Below are positions 11,584-21,175 of a stretch of DNA of 64,000 nucleotides, piece by piece. The stretch is from Hypoxylon rubiginosum (Eukaryota > Ascomycota > Sordariomycetes > Xylariales > Hypoxylaceae): the NCBI GenBank assembly GCA_902806565.1, contig CADCXA010000051.1, forward strand, positions 186,001 to 250,000, read 5' to 3'. The notes under the pieces were generated by a model. The model worked only from the letters and a program-made list of their open reading frames with translations. It had not been told where the DNA came from and did not search any database. Position numbers and translations under genes: made by a program. Each line of letters opens with the position of its first letter. The first letter of the stretch is position 1.

Positions 11584-12597
11584 ATGAGTCACCCAGCACC
11601 ACCAGGTCACTGTCTTACTTGCGGAGCTTGTCATAGGGAGTTACCTGCAAACGCATCCGGGCATGCCGTCATCGACCTCACTACGGACTCCCCCGAGCGC
11701 GTACAAACGACAACAAACATTCCCAATAGTCAGCTATCTCGCACTACCCCGGCGTTGATTGTCCCAAACTCGAGCCAATCACTTGGGTTCAAGGCATGCT
11801 ACGAGATGTCCAAGGACGCTCGAGAGACAAGCGCAACACGCGACCGCAAACCTGTTAAGCCCATTACGGCGAAGATTGGTATATATTTATACCTCGGAGA
11901 CTCTCACCGTATACTTTTACACGGTCATCCAGAGACGCAACTGGTAAAGCTTGCTCGAATCGAGGTTGGGCAAGCCACAAAAATGCTCATAAACACTCCA
12001 ACGTATGACAACTGCAAAGAACTCATCAATTTCTTGCTCGACAAGTTTGGCCAGACTCGGCACAGTGAGAAGGAGTGGAGGTTTGTGGGTGCTGTCACCC
12101 TAGGCAATGGCAAACAGGCCGCTACACTGAGCCTCGACCACAATCAACCCTGTACAATTGCAACTGTACTTGCCGAATACTCAATCAAAGTAGGGGGGGG
12201 TAACGACGAGTCCCACTATCTCAATCTGTACTCGAACAAGGTCGTAGCAGACCTAACAGGCTTGGACAAGGATGACCAGCTTAGCGGGGATGAGAGCGAC
12301 CTCCCAGACCTTGAACAGGTGCTTGCCAAAAAAAACAACGCTGTAGGACGAAAAAAGACAGCTCAGCCTGGTCTTGAGCAGGGGCAAACAGGCAAAACAG
12401 CAAGAAAGCCAAGGCAAGGAAGGGCTCAAACAAAGGAGATTAAGGTGAAAAAGGAGGAGATCAAGGAGGAGGATACTGAGATTAAACGTGAGCCGACTCC
12501 CCGAGGCCAAGGCAATCTGGCAGCGCCCTCAACGTATGGGACTCGGGCCACCAGTCGCAAACGAGTTCGAACGGAGGAGTACGAGAAAGAGGCTTGA
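11584..12597 (+). CDS. Transposon ORF1, unknown charged nuclear-type protein
   Basis: Single exon, 337 residues, opened by the ATG at 11584. I do not recognise a domain. The start has a small cysteine/histidine group (CLTCGACHREL), which might bind zinc. Residues about 100-210 look globular (IGIYLYLGDSHRILLHGHPE; SEKEWRFVGAVTLGNGK). The last 90 residues are highly charged and Lys/Glu rich, with several KKEE and KREPTPR stretches and a final SRKRVRTEEYEKE that could be a nuclear localisation signal. Its stop codon lies 24 bases from that of the convergent integrase gene, and it sits wholly between the inverted repeats, so it belongs to the element. A DNA-binding or assembly role in transposition is plausible but only inferred. 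Confidence 0.75.
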   Translation: MSHPAPPGHCLTCGACHRELPANASGHAVIDLTTDSPERVQTTTNIPNSQLSRTTPALIVPNSSQSLGFKACYEMSKDARETSATRDRKPVKPITAKIGIYLYLGDSHRILLHGHPETQLVKLARIEVGQATKMLINTPTYDNCKELINFLLDKFGQTRHSEKEWRFVGAVTLGNGKQAATLSLDHNQPCTIATVLAEYSIKVGGGNDESHYLNLYSNKVVADLTGLDKDDQLSGDESDLPDLEQVLAKKNNAVGRKKTAQPGLEQGQTGKTARKPRQGRAQTKEIKVKKEEIKEEDTEIKREPTPRGQGNLAAPSTYGTRATSRKRVRTEEYEKEA

Positions 12598-12621
12598 TTG
12601 TACGGGTTTGCGCAAACCACC

Positions 12622-14424
12622 CTAAGCCCTATCGTCAACCTCGTCGTCTGATGTTATTTCTGTTAGCTCTTCTAAGTCAATGTTTGCTTCTTGCATAAGT
12701 GTTTGAAAGTGCTCCCAACCGCCGTCCGTTCGAGCAAGCTTCGATACTTGAGGCTCTCTTCCTAGGGATATGTGCTTGTTTAAGCCTTGTCGTAGATGAA
12801 AGTATTGCTGTATATATGGTGTATCCTCACAGCCCTCCTCGAATCGATCTGGTATACCACCTATCTCGTCCAAAATGCCTTTGCAAACATCCATAGTATC
12901 CGCGGGTAGGTATTGATCGAGGTCGATATTATCCAATTGAGATAGAGCGTGAAGTTTATCCCACTTGTCCCTATTTAATGGAACACGGCAATCGACTGCC
13001 TTATTTGGATCGGACATGTTATATAACACCCAAGGTTTGCCGTGTACGACATGAGGCCGATTAGATTGCTTACGTATGTAATGGGCATTCCAGACTCGAA
13101 CAAACTGAGCAAGCTCGTATCGAATTATAGGCATATAAACATACAGCAACGCAATCTCGTCCGGTAGACAGTATCGCTCCCACAACCGCTGAGAAGCCAG
13201 GTTGCCGAAGTACTCCTTTGAACAAGTTAGTACAGGTTTGCTCAGGCCAAGGCTGGCTTGCAAAGGACAAGAAAGGTTTGTTATAAGTGAACTTACACGC
13301 CAAAAAATAGACCGACCATCACAAAGCCTCGACCACCAGCTCTCGATCCTCTGGTTAGCTGTGCTCTTGCCGTATGACAAGCAATCACGAAGTCGTAGTG
13401 GACCAGCGGGTATCTGATCGATTCGAATTTGTCCAGGTGAGTGTGACGACAAATATATATTGTCGGCAAAAGTATGTAGATTTGTTTGCTCGTCTAACGC
13501 TGGTGTAGGATTGTTCGAGCTTGTACGAGTCTGCGCAGGGCTGAGGTGGTTTGTGGGATATACTCGGGGGTGCCTGCTTGCTTGTGTATCCTGTGACAAA
13601 TAATAATGAGCAGCGGTCATGAGTCCTAGTTCATTGCCTCGATCTGAACGAATAACTAGGGGTATATATCCCCATTGTCCCACAACATCCACGTATTGAG
13701 TGAAGACGGATCGGGCTGTACGAGCTGATACACCACAATAAAACCACGTGATATATCGCGCGTAGGCGTCAATACCGGCATAAACCTCGAATCCGTAGGG
13801 CTCAAGTTTGCAGTAGGCGTCTACAGACCAGGTGTAGTTCGGCCCGGGTGTAGTCCAGCCACCACGGCGTCGATTAAGCTTGCGTGTTCGTTGTTTAATC
13901 TCCTTCGAGTACAGACTTGAGAATACAGCAAACATAGGTGTTCGCGATACATTTATCTGTCTTTGACGCATATGTACGTATAACATCCGACAGCCCATAC
14001 GTCTTACAATATTGTCGGTATAACGCTCGTCTTCGAAGAACTCTCGTAGCTCTTGTATACGGTCGCCAAAGGTATCGGGGTTTAATCGTCGATAGATATT
14101 GAGGGAACGTCGAAGGGTTTTAACTCCTGTATGGGATATAGTGAAGCCTTCATCGAGTAGCCGTTGGTGGAGTTGTTGGTCGTCTAATCCCAATTCAAAA
14201 AAGAGCTCACGTAGACGAGCTGACAAAGCCTCGGATTTGGTCGTTTTGACTCGATTAGATTGAATACCCCATTGTCTCAGCCTGTTGCGTAGGGTTCGAG
14301 TTGTTACTTGGGTCCCGTGGGCTTCTAAAAGCTCGTCGCAAATTGTTTGTGCCGTAACTTGGTCTTGGTATTGTTTGATAATAAAATCGCGGTGAAGCTC
14401 AAGGCCAATTATTGGTCGTACCAT
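12622..14424 (-). CDS. Transposon ORF2, DDE integrase-core transposase
   Basis: Minus-strand exons 14424-13297 and 13215-12622, giving 573 residues. The 81-bp intron (donor GTAAGT, branch site CTAAC, acceptor CAAAG) is a multiple of three with no stop, so the frame also reads through unspliced. Start ATG at 14424 (MVRPIIGLELHRDF). The first 130 residues hold helix-turn-helix-like modules (QVTTRTLRNRLRQWGI and a second after LDDQQLHQRLLDEGF). The retroviral-integrase-like core follows: first Asp in WSVDAYCKLEPYGFEVYAGI, second Asp in VIRSDRGNELGL, and the Glu in NQRIESWWSRL about 100 residues later. Flanking text such as PIIRYELAQFVRVWNAHYIR fits the eukaryotic integrase core family (Pfam Integrase_dom_put, from memory). 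It should cut and join the inverted repeats at 11339 and 16095. Confidence 0.88.
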   Translation of the reverse strand: MVRPIIGLELHRDFIIKQYQDQVTAQTICDELLEAHGTQVTTRTLRNRLRQWGIQSNRVKTTKSEALSARLRELFFELGLDDQQLHQRLLDEGFTISHTGVKTLRRSLNIYRRLNPDTFGDRIQELREFFEDERYTDNIVRRMGCRMLYVHMRQRQINVSRTPMFAVFSSLYSKEIKQRTRKLNRRRGGWTTPGPNYTWSVDAYCKLEPYGFEVYAGIDAYARYITWFYCGVSARTARSVFTQYVDVVGQWGYIPLVIRSDRGNELGLMTAAHYYLSQDTQASRHPRVYPTNHLSPAQTRTSSNNPTPALDEQTNLHTFADNIYLSSHSPGQIRIDQIPAGPLRLRDCLSYGKSTANQRIESWWSRLCDGRSIFWRVSSLITNLSCPLQASLGLSKPVLTCSKEYFGNLASQRLWERYCLPDEIALLYVYMPIIRYELAQFVRVWNAHYIRKQSNRPHVVHGKPWVLYNMSDPNKAVDCRVPLNRDKWDKLHALSQLDNIDLDQYLPADTMDVCKGILDEIGGIPDRFEEGCEDTPYIQQYFHLRQGLNKHISLGREPQVSKLARTDGGWEHFQTLMQEANIDLEELTEITSDDEVDDRA

Positions 14425-14740
14425 TATATACAAGCTCGTAGAGACTCGAGCAAGCACAATGAAGATTATGTGAAAAAGGGGAAATGTTATAAAATAAACA
14501 AAGGACAGACAGGCCTTTAAAAACAAAAATAGTCCAGATTTCAGGCTAAGCAAGTTTGAACGTAGTCAAACAAGCTAGTACAAGCTAGTCGCAATTAAGG
14601 AGAACTAAAGCAAACTAACACCTGATCCCCATATAACCTCCCATTTTTGTCCATTTGTGCCCTTGTTTGCCTCGGCTAAACCCTCATAAAATACCATTAT
14701 ATCCACCAAAAACGCCTTGTTACAAGCCCTACAAACTTGG
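14425..14740. other. Spacer between transposon ORF2 and ORF3
   Basis: No gene. It serves as 5' flank of the integrase gene and 3' flank of ORF3. It holds copies of the GTACAAGC/CTTGTA motif (around 14570-14592 and 14706-14735). Confidence 0.5.
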
Positions 14741-15480
14741 CTAGGCCCGGCGCAAGTGGGCACGACCAATCGCGACCTCACGGAACTCGATCTCTTCCTT
14801 AATCAGCCCCATCCAAATCTCCAGCTCTGCTGTCGACCGTTGCTTAAGGATCTCCGTGGTAAGGTCAAAGTTGCGTCCGTCTTCATCTCCCTCGGAGGAG
14901 CCCTTCCTAGCCCGTTTTCGACTCTTGCCAGTAGCAGCTGGTTTGGTTAGACATGATTTAACTTGTACAAGCTTGTAATAAACCTACCAATATAAAACGA
15001 GCAAGCAGACGCCGTACTCGAGAATTGACAGTTTGTACAAGCCCCGTTAAACACGTGACCCCCTCCTGCCACACACTCGGAGCAAGGACCACGTGACTTC
15101 TTGTTTTTACACTGCTGGCAGGACTCTGTATTTGCTTGTGGGATCGTTATAAAGGCCGCGATAGCCGACATCTTTTGCTGGCGGTCGAGTTTAAGCTTTG
15201 GAGTAACTTTTCGTCCATTTTCTCGAAGCTCTTTGAGCTTAATTAAACGTGGCAAAACCTGTAGGAGGTTAGCTCTTATTTTACGAACCATAGGCAAATA
15301 TATACAAACCGGGACAGCCTCAATAAGCTCTCGTACGTCGTTATACTCGGCCGAACGTAGTTGATCAACTGCATGACTCGTAAGTTGCAAACTATCGTTG
15401 TTATCAAAGTCTTGACGAGGCTTTTCGAGTGCTGTGCCCGCCCAAATCCAGTTGCTCAAGGGTAGTACGTCATCTGACAT
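14741..15480 (-). CDS. Transposon ORF3, zinc-ribbon (DUF3716-like) protein
   Basis: Minus-strand exons 15480-14988 and 14937-14741, giving 229 residues. The 50-bp intron has donor GTAGGT, a CTAAC branch site and acceptor CCAG. Without splicing the frame would stop at 14947; splicing adds about 65 residues. A Cys cluster at about residues 116-152 reads CQQCKNKKSRGPCSECV, then GACTNCQFSSTASACSFY, resembling the fungal DUF3716 cysteine motif. Upstream is a helical region (LLQVLPRLIKLKELRENG). The extension is Lys/Arg rich, then helical and acidic (ILKQRSTAELEIWMGLIKEE), possibly a coiled coil. It lies in the same orientation as the integrase, about 320 bases upstream of it. DUF3716 function is unknown; a DNA- or protein-binding accessory role is an inference. 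Confidence 0.75.
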
Positions 15481-16053
15481 GGTCGTTTGAGCTTGTTCAA
15501 ACCTGTTTCACTCTGTTAGCTTAATTTCAAAGCAATAACCTCGGTATACATACCTTTCTGAACTTGGTTTGCTGCGAAGATTATAGTGGTGGATCATTCG
15601 TACTGCCTAGTAGGTTATAAAAGATATTATTAGTCTTACGCTAGCTTGAAATAACCTAACGTCACCTTGGCAAGCCTTTTGAAGATTGTTTGATTGACAT
15701 CTCGTTAAAGCAAACCTGTACAAGGTCGTACAAGCCTGTATAACCGTGTATCTTTGCAAATCTTATATACCAAAAGTATAATCATTAGATTTGTTAGATT
15801 GAGGAGATTACAAATAATTTGGTTGTAATATTGCTAGATAAAAGTTTTGTTATAAAAGAGTGTTTAAAATTATAAATTACTCACCTTTGTTGTTTGTTGG
15901 TTGTACGGAGAAAATTTTCTTTATTACTCAGCAAAATGAGGGGTTTTTAGGTCTGCACCCCTGCTCCATTATGTAATCACCTGCTTATTCGATAATACCT
16001 AACCCCTTATAGCCTTAGTGGCATCTACAACCCCACACGGGCGTTTACGTATT
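15481..16053. other. Right subterminal region of the transposon
   Basis: No gene. It contains motif copies such as CTGTACAAGG and CGTACAAGCC near 15714-15740, a T/A-rich stretch at 15770-15900, and then the inner edge of the right inverted repeat. It is likely the promoter of ORF3 plus transposase contact sites. Confidence 0.5.
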
Positions 16054-16095
16054 AAAATTCGAGTTATTTCCATTAGAGCCCTGTGGGTGACCAGA
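16054..16095 (-). repeat. Right terminal inverted repeat
   Basis: Reverse complement begins TCTGGTCACCCACAGGG and pairs with the left end over 42 bases. Confidence 0.85.
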
Positions 16096-16101
16096 GATGT
16101 G
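16096..16101. repeat. Right target-site duplication GATGTG
   Basis: Exact copy of 11333-11338 directly outside the right inverted repeat. Confidence 0.75.
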
Positions 16102-16362
16102 CTGGCCCTTTGCTCAAGTTACACTGCCGGGCTGAACCCCTGGAATTCTGCAGCTGAACGAACTTATGGCACATGGCGCGAACGCCATGACGACAGTTCA
16201 ATCCTACAAACGGCACTCCCGAAGCATAGCCTGGGCAGTTAAATTATAAAAAAGGTGACAAAGCATTGTTCGTGGAGTGACAGGTGCTACGTTACCGAGA
16301 CGAATTCGTCCAAATTCATCCAAACGCTGCGACAAATTGCCTTGAAGAGTTGAGAGTAAAAC

Positions 16363-18226
16363 ATGGTGGGCATACCAAAGAGCAACCGGTGCGACTTCTG
16401 CAGGTGGAGGAAGACCAAGGTGAGTTACGTGCATATATCAGCAATCCAATATACTAGTCAATCATACTTCGGGACTATGTAGCTGATCTTGGCTGATCTT
16501 CCATACCCATCCCATGTCCTTCATTGGCTGACTTATTCCCAACGGTAGTGCGACGAGGCCTGGCCAACATGCGGGAGCTGCAGAAAGGCGGGCAAGGAAT
16601 GTTCTGGCCCATCCAAGCGCGTCAAATTCGTAAATAATGGAAGACATACTCGAGACGACAGGGAGAGGAAGAGTAGTACCGTGGCTCGAGACGCTTCAAG
16701 CACAAGCTTAGCAGATGGAGCGTCAGATTCTAGATCGACGGGGAGCCTCCTAAGCATCAAGAACAGAACCACTAGCAGCGGCGCAATGTTCTCTAAGTTG
16801 CGAATATGCGCCCGGAAACCACCCGTGCCATCCAAGGTGCCTGGAAGCCCGGCCGACCTATTAGCAGGAAAGGTCGTCATGTACTTGAGATCTAGCGAGG
16901 GGACGGGATATAGCCTGTCGATGTTCCTCTGCACGCTGGGATACGCGCCCCCATTACTCGGGAGGAACGAGGCTCTGTTCGATGCGACCGACCTTCTGCT
17001 CTCCACGTGGCAAAAGCTTTGCCGAGGCACAAGGCCGGATGATTTATTCGACCTAGGATCTTACAGTCGCGCCATTCGCAGCTTGCAGAAGGTGCTCAAC
17101 GATCCGCGGGAATATAAGTCCTCTTCTACACTTGCTGCGGCTATCTACCTTCAGATGAGTGAGGCAAGTATTAGTACCTCCTATTGACTTTCCCCCTTTT
17201 TTTCAATCCCCCAGGTGTAGAGTGTTTTCTAACATCCGAATAGTTCCTGTTTGATCGCGCCGAGAGTATCAATCAAGTATCGCACTCCAATGGCATTTAT
17301 TCGCTTATGATGGCCAGAGGGCCGCCGAAGCCCGGAGATAACTTTGGCTGTCATCTCATACTTGACTCGTTTGGTTTCTTGGTAAAATCCCGTCGTGATT
17401 AAAAAGGTAGCAAATGGATTTGTACTAATGAAATGAACAGTTCAGGTTACTCCTGTTGGGTGATATTGATAACTTCTTCGTCCGACCCGAATGGCAGAAT
17501 GCGCTCAATGGTCTCTTCTCTCAATATAAGGGGAAGATACCAGTGATAATGGAGATGTCCAAGCTCGTGATTTACGCGACTATGGTTCCAGATGCCACGA
17601 AGCGGTTCTCGAAGGTCCGGAACATTGCCCCAGAGTTACAAGACGCACAGGAACTCGAAGAAGTGACTGCGGTTATCGACGATGCCGACTCAAAGTTCCG
17701 AGACCTCGAGATGTCTACTATACCACCTCTCTTACAGAGCAATGAGATCTGCGAGGAAGAAGATCCAGCATCGCCTGTAGGCACTAGCTACAGCTTTTCC
17801 AGTCCCATAATGTCACTCTTCTTTGCCAACATCGGCGCGTTTCGAATAGTGCTCAATCGACTCAAACAGGATCTGAACACGATCCAGGGTATCGACGACC
17901 CGAACCTGGAAGCGGAATGTATGGAATGGAGTGCCCGAATCTGGAAAACTTGTCGATACATCCAGTCGCAGAAGCCGCTTTGCTCCGTATCTTTCAACAG
18001 CCCGATATGCGTGTCGTATATAACAGCACCACCCGCCATAAGATCTTACCTGCTCGCGACCTTGAAAGGGTCGGATGACTACAGGAAGCATTCGGCTACG
18101 AGGTGGACGGAATCTGTCATCTATGCGCAATATAATGTCCTCCTGGGTCGATTGTCAATAGCGAACATTCGTAGCATTCAAGGGAAGAAAGCAGCATCCG
18201 GACTAGATCATGAACCCCGGCTTTAA
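16363..18226 (+). CDS. Zn(II)2Cys6 fungal transcription factor
   Basis: Spliced model: exons 16363-16419, 16549-17163, 17244-17381 and 17441-18226, giving 531 residues. The binuclear zinc cluster has cysteines at 10, 13, 20, 27, 30 and 37 (CDFCRWRKTK then CDEAWPTCGSCRKAGKEC), split by intron 1 just before the third cysteine, a usual place. The rest has the helical look of the fungal regulator middle domain (DLLLSTWQKLCRG, then IRSLQKVLND, and later WSARIWKTCRYIQSQKPLC), probably the Fungal_trans_2/DUF3468 type. Intron 2 appears to be a GC-AG intron: GAG then GCAAGT at 17164, acceptor TAG ending at 17243; GT alternatives nearby run into stops. The transposon ends only 268 bp upstream of the ATG, so the original promoter is interrupted. 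The target genes are unknown; it may have controlled the metabolic genes now seen as pseudogenes on either side. Confidence 0.87.
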
Positions 18227-18845
18227 CTATATACATTATCATAATCCCTTTATATCTCAGTCCCGACCGTAGGGTCACGGATCCTGATATCACAGTTGAT
18301 GTTTGAGACAGGGTTTGTATATACGGACAGCTGTGTACATTATATCCTTGAGTTCGGCATCACCTTCGTTCCTATCGCTAAGCTTTTCAATGGGTATGCC
18401 ATCCGGCGCCATCTGATCAAGTTTTTACAGGAATCCTCTACTACCGCTCAAGAGATCTCGACGTGTTACCGGGTGACACGATATTGACCCATATAGCATC
18501 AATGCCAAGACATGGTCCTTGTACATTACTAAATTCGGTAAAAACGAAGCTCTCTGGCGGTTCTTATTGGCCCATGCAAGAATCCACTAGTTACACCTTC
18601 TGTAGGGACGACGGTCCTAGTACTTGGGTTCGACTAAGGAGTATCATGTACAGTTACAGGTCAGTTAGACCCAGTTTCCGAGTGGGCTTTCTCTTTATGC
18701 TTTCTTACTCTAGCCTGCAGCATTATCGTAGTACTTACGGCCTCGAAATGTTCACGGATATCACGAGAAATAACCCTTGCCCTGCCTAAACGCGGGTTGC
18801 CTGCGTCCAAATCTTAGGGGGCCGCGTTATTCTTGTACAGCCCAA
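18227..18845. other. Intergenic, possible 5' decay of hydrolase relic
   Basis: No intact frame. Short open frames of 60-110 codons overlap here but show no recognisable motif. Part may be the unrecognisable upstream portion of the hydrolase pseudogene. Confidence 0.4.
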
Positions 18846-19384
18846 ATAAGAACTAGCTCAGGCTCTGCGAGGCCATATACAACACCTCTACACAACTATG
18901 CGAGCTCGTTTATTCGATTCAGGACAATGGTAAACGCTAATAGTTCAGCCCATGAGAACTCAACTCCATTCACGGCCTTGGAAATTGCCTGTCAGGACTG
19001 GGCATAACATGACAACGCAGCTGAGGATATCGGACTCAAGGAGGTGCTTGCGAGCAGCCAGACACCTTGATGAAAGATCTTCCCAACGCCTACCAGTTCC
19101 AACTAGGATATATTGGGTGGCCAGCCAACATCAAGGACCCGTCCCATCCCATATCCATCTCCCGGACGGGGAACCCGGCCAAAGTCCCCGTCTCCGAAGC
19201 TGTCTACGACCCCGCCACCCCGCACATATGTGGAATGCAACGAAGGGAGGATATTGGCAAGGACAAGGTCGTGTTGGTTACCAAAAATGGCGGCGACCAT
19301 CCCTGTTACGCGCAGCCAGATGCCGCGGGAAAGAAAACGAAGACGACAATTAAGAATCATCTTCGACTCATTAGTGGTGGCTAA
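18846..19384 (+). pseudogene. TAP-like alpha/beta hydrolase relic (C-terminal part)
   Basis: The pieces match the C-terminal half of fungal tripeptidyl-aminopeptidase-like hydrolases (S33/TAP_C). In one frame, ALEIACQDWA is followed by an in-frame TAA at 19005-19007, then HDNAAEDIGLKEVLASSQTP and two TGA codons at 19068-19073. After a frame change comes YIGWPANIKDP, YDPATPH (region of the catalytic Asp) and LVTKNGGDHPCY (region of the catalytic His), then AAGKKTKT. The N-terminal half with the serine nucleophile was not found. Stops plus frameshift make it a dead gene. The best-supported stretch is about 18950-19340; the left limit is uncertain. Confidence 0.62.
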
Positions 19385-21175
19385 TTGACCTGTGAGCTAA
19401 TTTAGAAGTTGGAGGTGGCTATTCGATAGGGTCTTGGTTACTGATAGACGTGGTAAGTGTGACAAGGGTCTGTATCAGAGACTTGGAATAGGTTCAATTC
19501 AATATAATAATCTTTTACGGGTCCTAAGGTCCTTGATTCCCTTCACTTTAGACAGGAATCTAAGGCCCTATTTATGTCCCAAGGTTGCTACCTGATTTCT
19601 GCCTTATTGCCGCTCTAAGCGCCCGACTGACGTGTGTTGGTCTTGTTGTTTCAATCCGAGTTATCTCCATCCATTCAACCTCAGCCAACTCACACATCAA
19701 TATACAGGATACGCGCTTGCCAAGATCTGTGACCATGGGTTTCTCTAATCAGGTGAGCCACTCGGATCGAGCCGTGTGACAGTAAGTTGATATAGATGCG
19801 AGGATGGGACGTTGCGTACCTAGGTACAGAGTTAGAAGTTCGTTTCATCTGCTTGATTTTGGCCGATAATATATATACCTAAGGTAGATATCTATCATAT
19901 AGCGCGGTCATGTCTTCGAGCATCAATCCCAGCCAAGGCAACCGTAGTAAAGATACCGGCTAGGCTGATCAGGTTCAGTGAAGCCTTCCAATGCCAAAAG
20001 TTACCTCAATACCCTCGAACTAGAATTTCGTATTTTCCAATACAATAAAACCTGCACACGAAAGGGGCCGGGAGAATTGTGTGTTTATTCACATGGAGGC
20101 AATACTTCCCAGTGAGTTTCGGCACAATATTGCGAAATTGAGGCGCAAAAGGGGCATCTTAGTATGATTGATTTCTGTATTCGTCACTGTCTTGGATCCT
20201 AAAGGATACGAAGATGTAGTTTGGAGTGAGATAGGGGCGGCCTGAATAGGAAACTTCTCCTTTCATATCTATCATACCCCGAGTCCAATTATGTCGATCG
20301 CTCTCTAAAATGTCTTAGATCTCGAGTCTTCTCCCTTAGCTACCTAGGCAAGTTTCAATGTTTGCATGCAACAACTCTCATTGGGCTTGTCAACCGTGTT
20401 GGTGGCTTCAACCAGCTAGATGGCTTGCAGCTAATCTCAAATTGGCGTCTTTTTTCAAACGCGTGGCTGTCGTTCGACCTTAAGGCCGCATAGTGGCTTA
20501 GCAGCCATAGAGCCTCAATATTCTTGGCTGCTCCGTACTATAGTACTTGAGGGTTCCGGTAAGTCGGCATCCCGGATGCTTTTGTCGATCTTACTTCTAA
20601 ATCGTCTAGCTAATTCGTGTTGGTGAGTCCCGGAGAGCCAAGCTACTTAGGGTAATCAGCTATCGAGTTCTAGACTCAGTGTGCTTTTGTTTCTAGTTAT
20701 CTCAAGCCTGGTAGGAGTGAATACATTGCACTTTGACTTAGAAACTGTTACTTCTCACCGTCAGTAGGTGTTCCATTTCGCGCTAGGGGCTCCGTTACCT
20801 CAATCACTTGTCATTTTTCTGTGGCTTTACCACTAACTATGAAAAGGTGAGATCTTCATGAAACAATAACCACAAGGCTGAATCATAGCTGATTTCTCAG
20901 ATGCAGCCATAGGATATTGTTGAAGCTATCGAAAATAGGATCTACCAACTGGCAGCAATAAACTCTCCGCTGCATGGTCGAATCTCCGAGGATCTGGATA
21001 GTGAGCACGTGAAGTCTATGTCGATGGAAACTTATAAGAACGTAGCTGGATCGCCGTTAAGGTCAGAAAATTATCACTCACAACTCCATCATCGTCTCTC
21101 GTTTACAGCATCATTTCACTTCATTGATCACTCCTCTTCTCATATATCTCTCTACAAGAAAGATTTTCAGTCAAA
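19385..21175. other. Long intergenic region upstream of the hydrophobin
   Basis: About 1.8 kb without a recognisable gene. It contains one exact TACCTAGGTA palindrome (19817-19826). The last 100 bases before the hydrophobin ATG are C/T-rich (about 21080-21160), as in many highly expressed fungal promoters and leaders. Confidence 0.5.
21080..21175 (+). promoter_or_regulatory. C/T-rich leader of the hydrophobin gene
   Basis: A pyrimidine-rich tract with repeated CTC and TCT steps runs to the ATG, preceded by TTATAAGAAC near 21031. Pyrimidine tracts near the start are common in strongly expressed fungal genes. No specific factor site is claimed. Confidence 0.35.

Larger units (their letters stand above)
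11339..16095. mobile_element. Complete DNA transposon, IS3/rve-integrase type (IS3EU-like)
   Basis: The element is 4757 bp. Its ends are imperfect terminal inverted repeats: 35 of the first 42 bases agree between the left end and the reverse complement of the right end, sharing CCCACAGGG and GGAAATAACTCGAATTTT. The 6-mer GATGTG flanks it on both sides (11333-11338 and 16096-16101) as a target-site duplication. Inside are three genes: an unknown protein on the plus strand, and a DDE integrase and a zinc-ribbon protein on the minus strand, the last two with one intron each. All three frames are open, so it may be or recently have been active. Eukaryotic elements with an integrase-core transposase and 6-bp duplications are known (IS3EU); that class name is my inference. 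It is not an LTR retroelement, since no reverse transcriptase, gag or long direct terminal repeat is present. Confidence 0.85.

Noticed and set aside
12622..14424. Integrase as part of an LTR retrotransposon or virus-like element
   Set aside because: No reverse transcriptase, protease or gag frame and no long direct repeats; instead short inverted repeats and a 6-bp duplication are found.
11347..16087. Transposon ends placed directly at CCCACAGGG
   Set aside because: No target duplication fits there; extending 8 bases outwards keeps partial inverted complementarity and exposes exact GATGTG on both sides.
17161..17187. Zn2Cys6 protein ending at the stop near 17185
   Set aside because: Downstream exons keep phase and give a family-like helical domain, so a GC-AG intron is the better reading.
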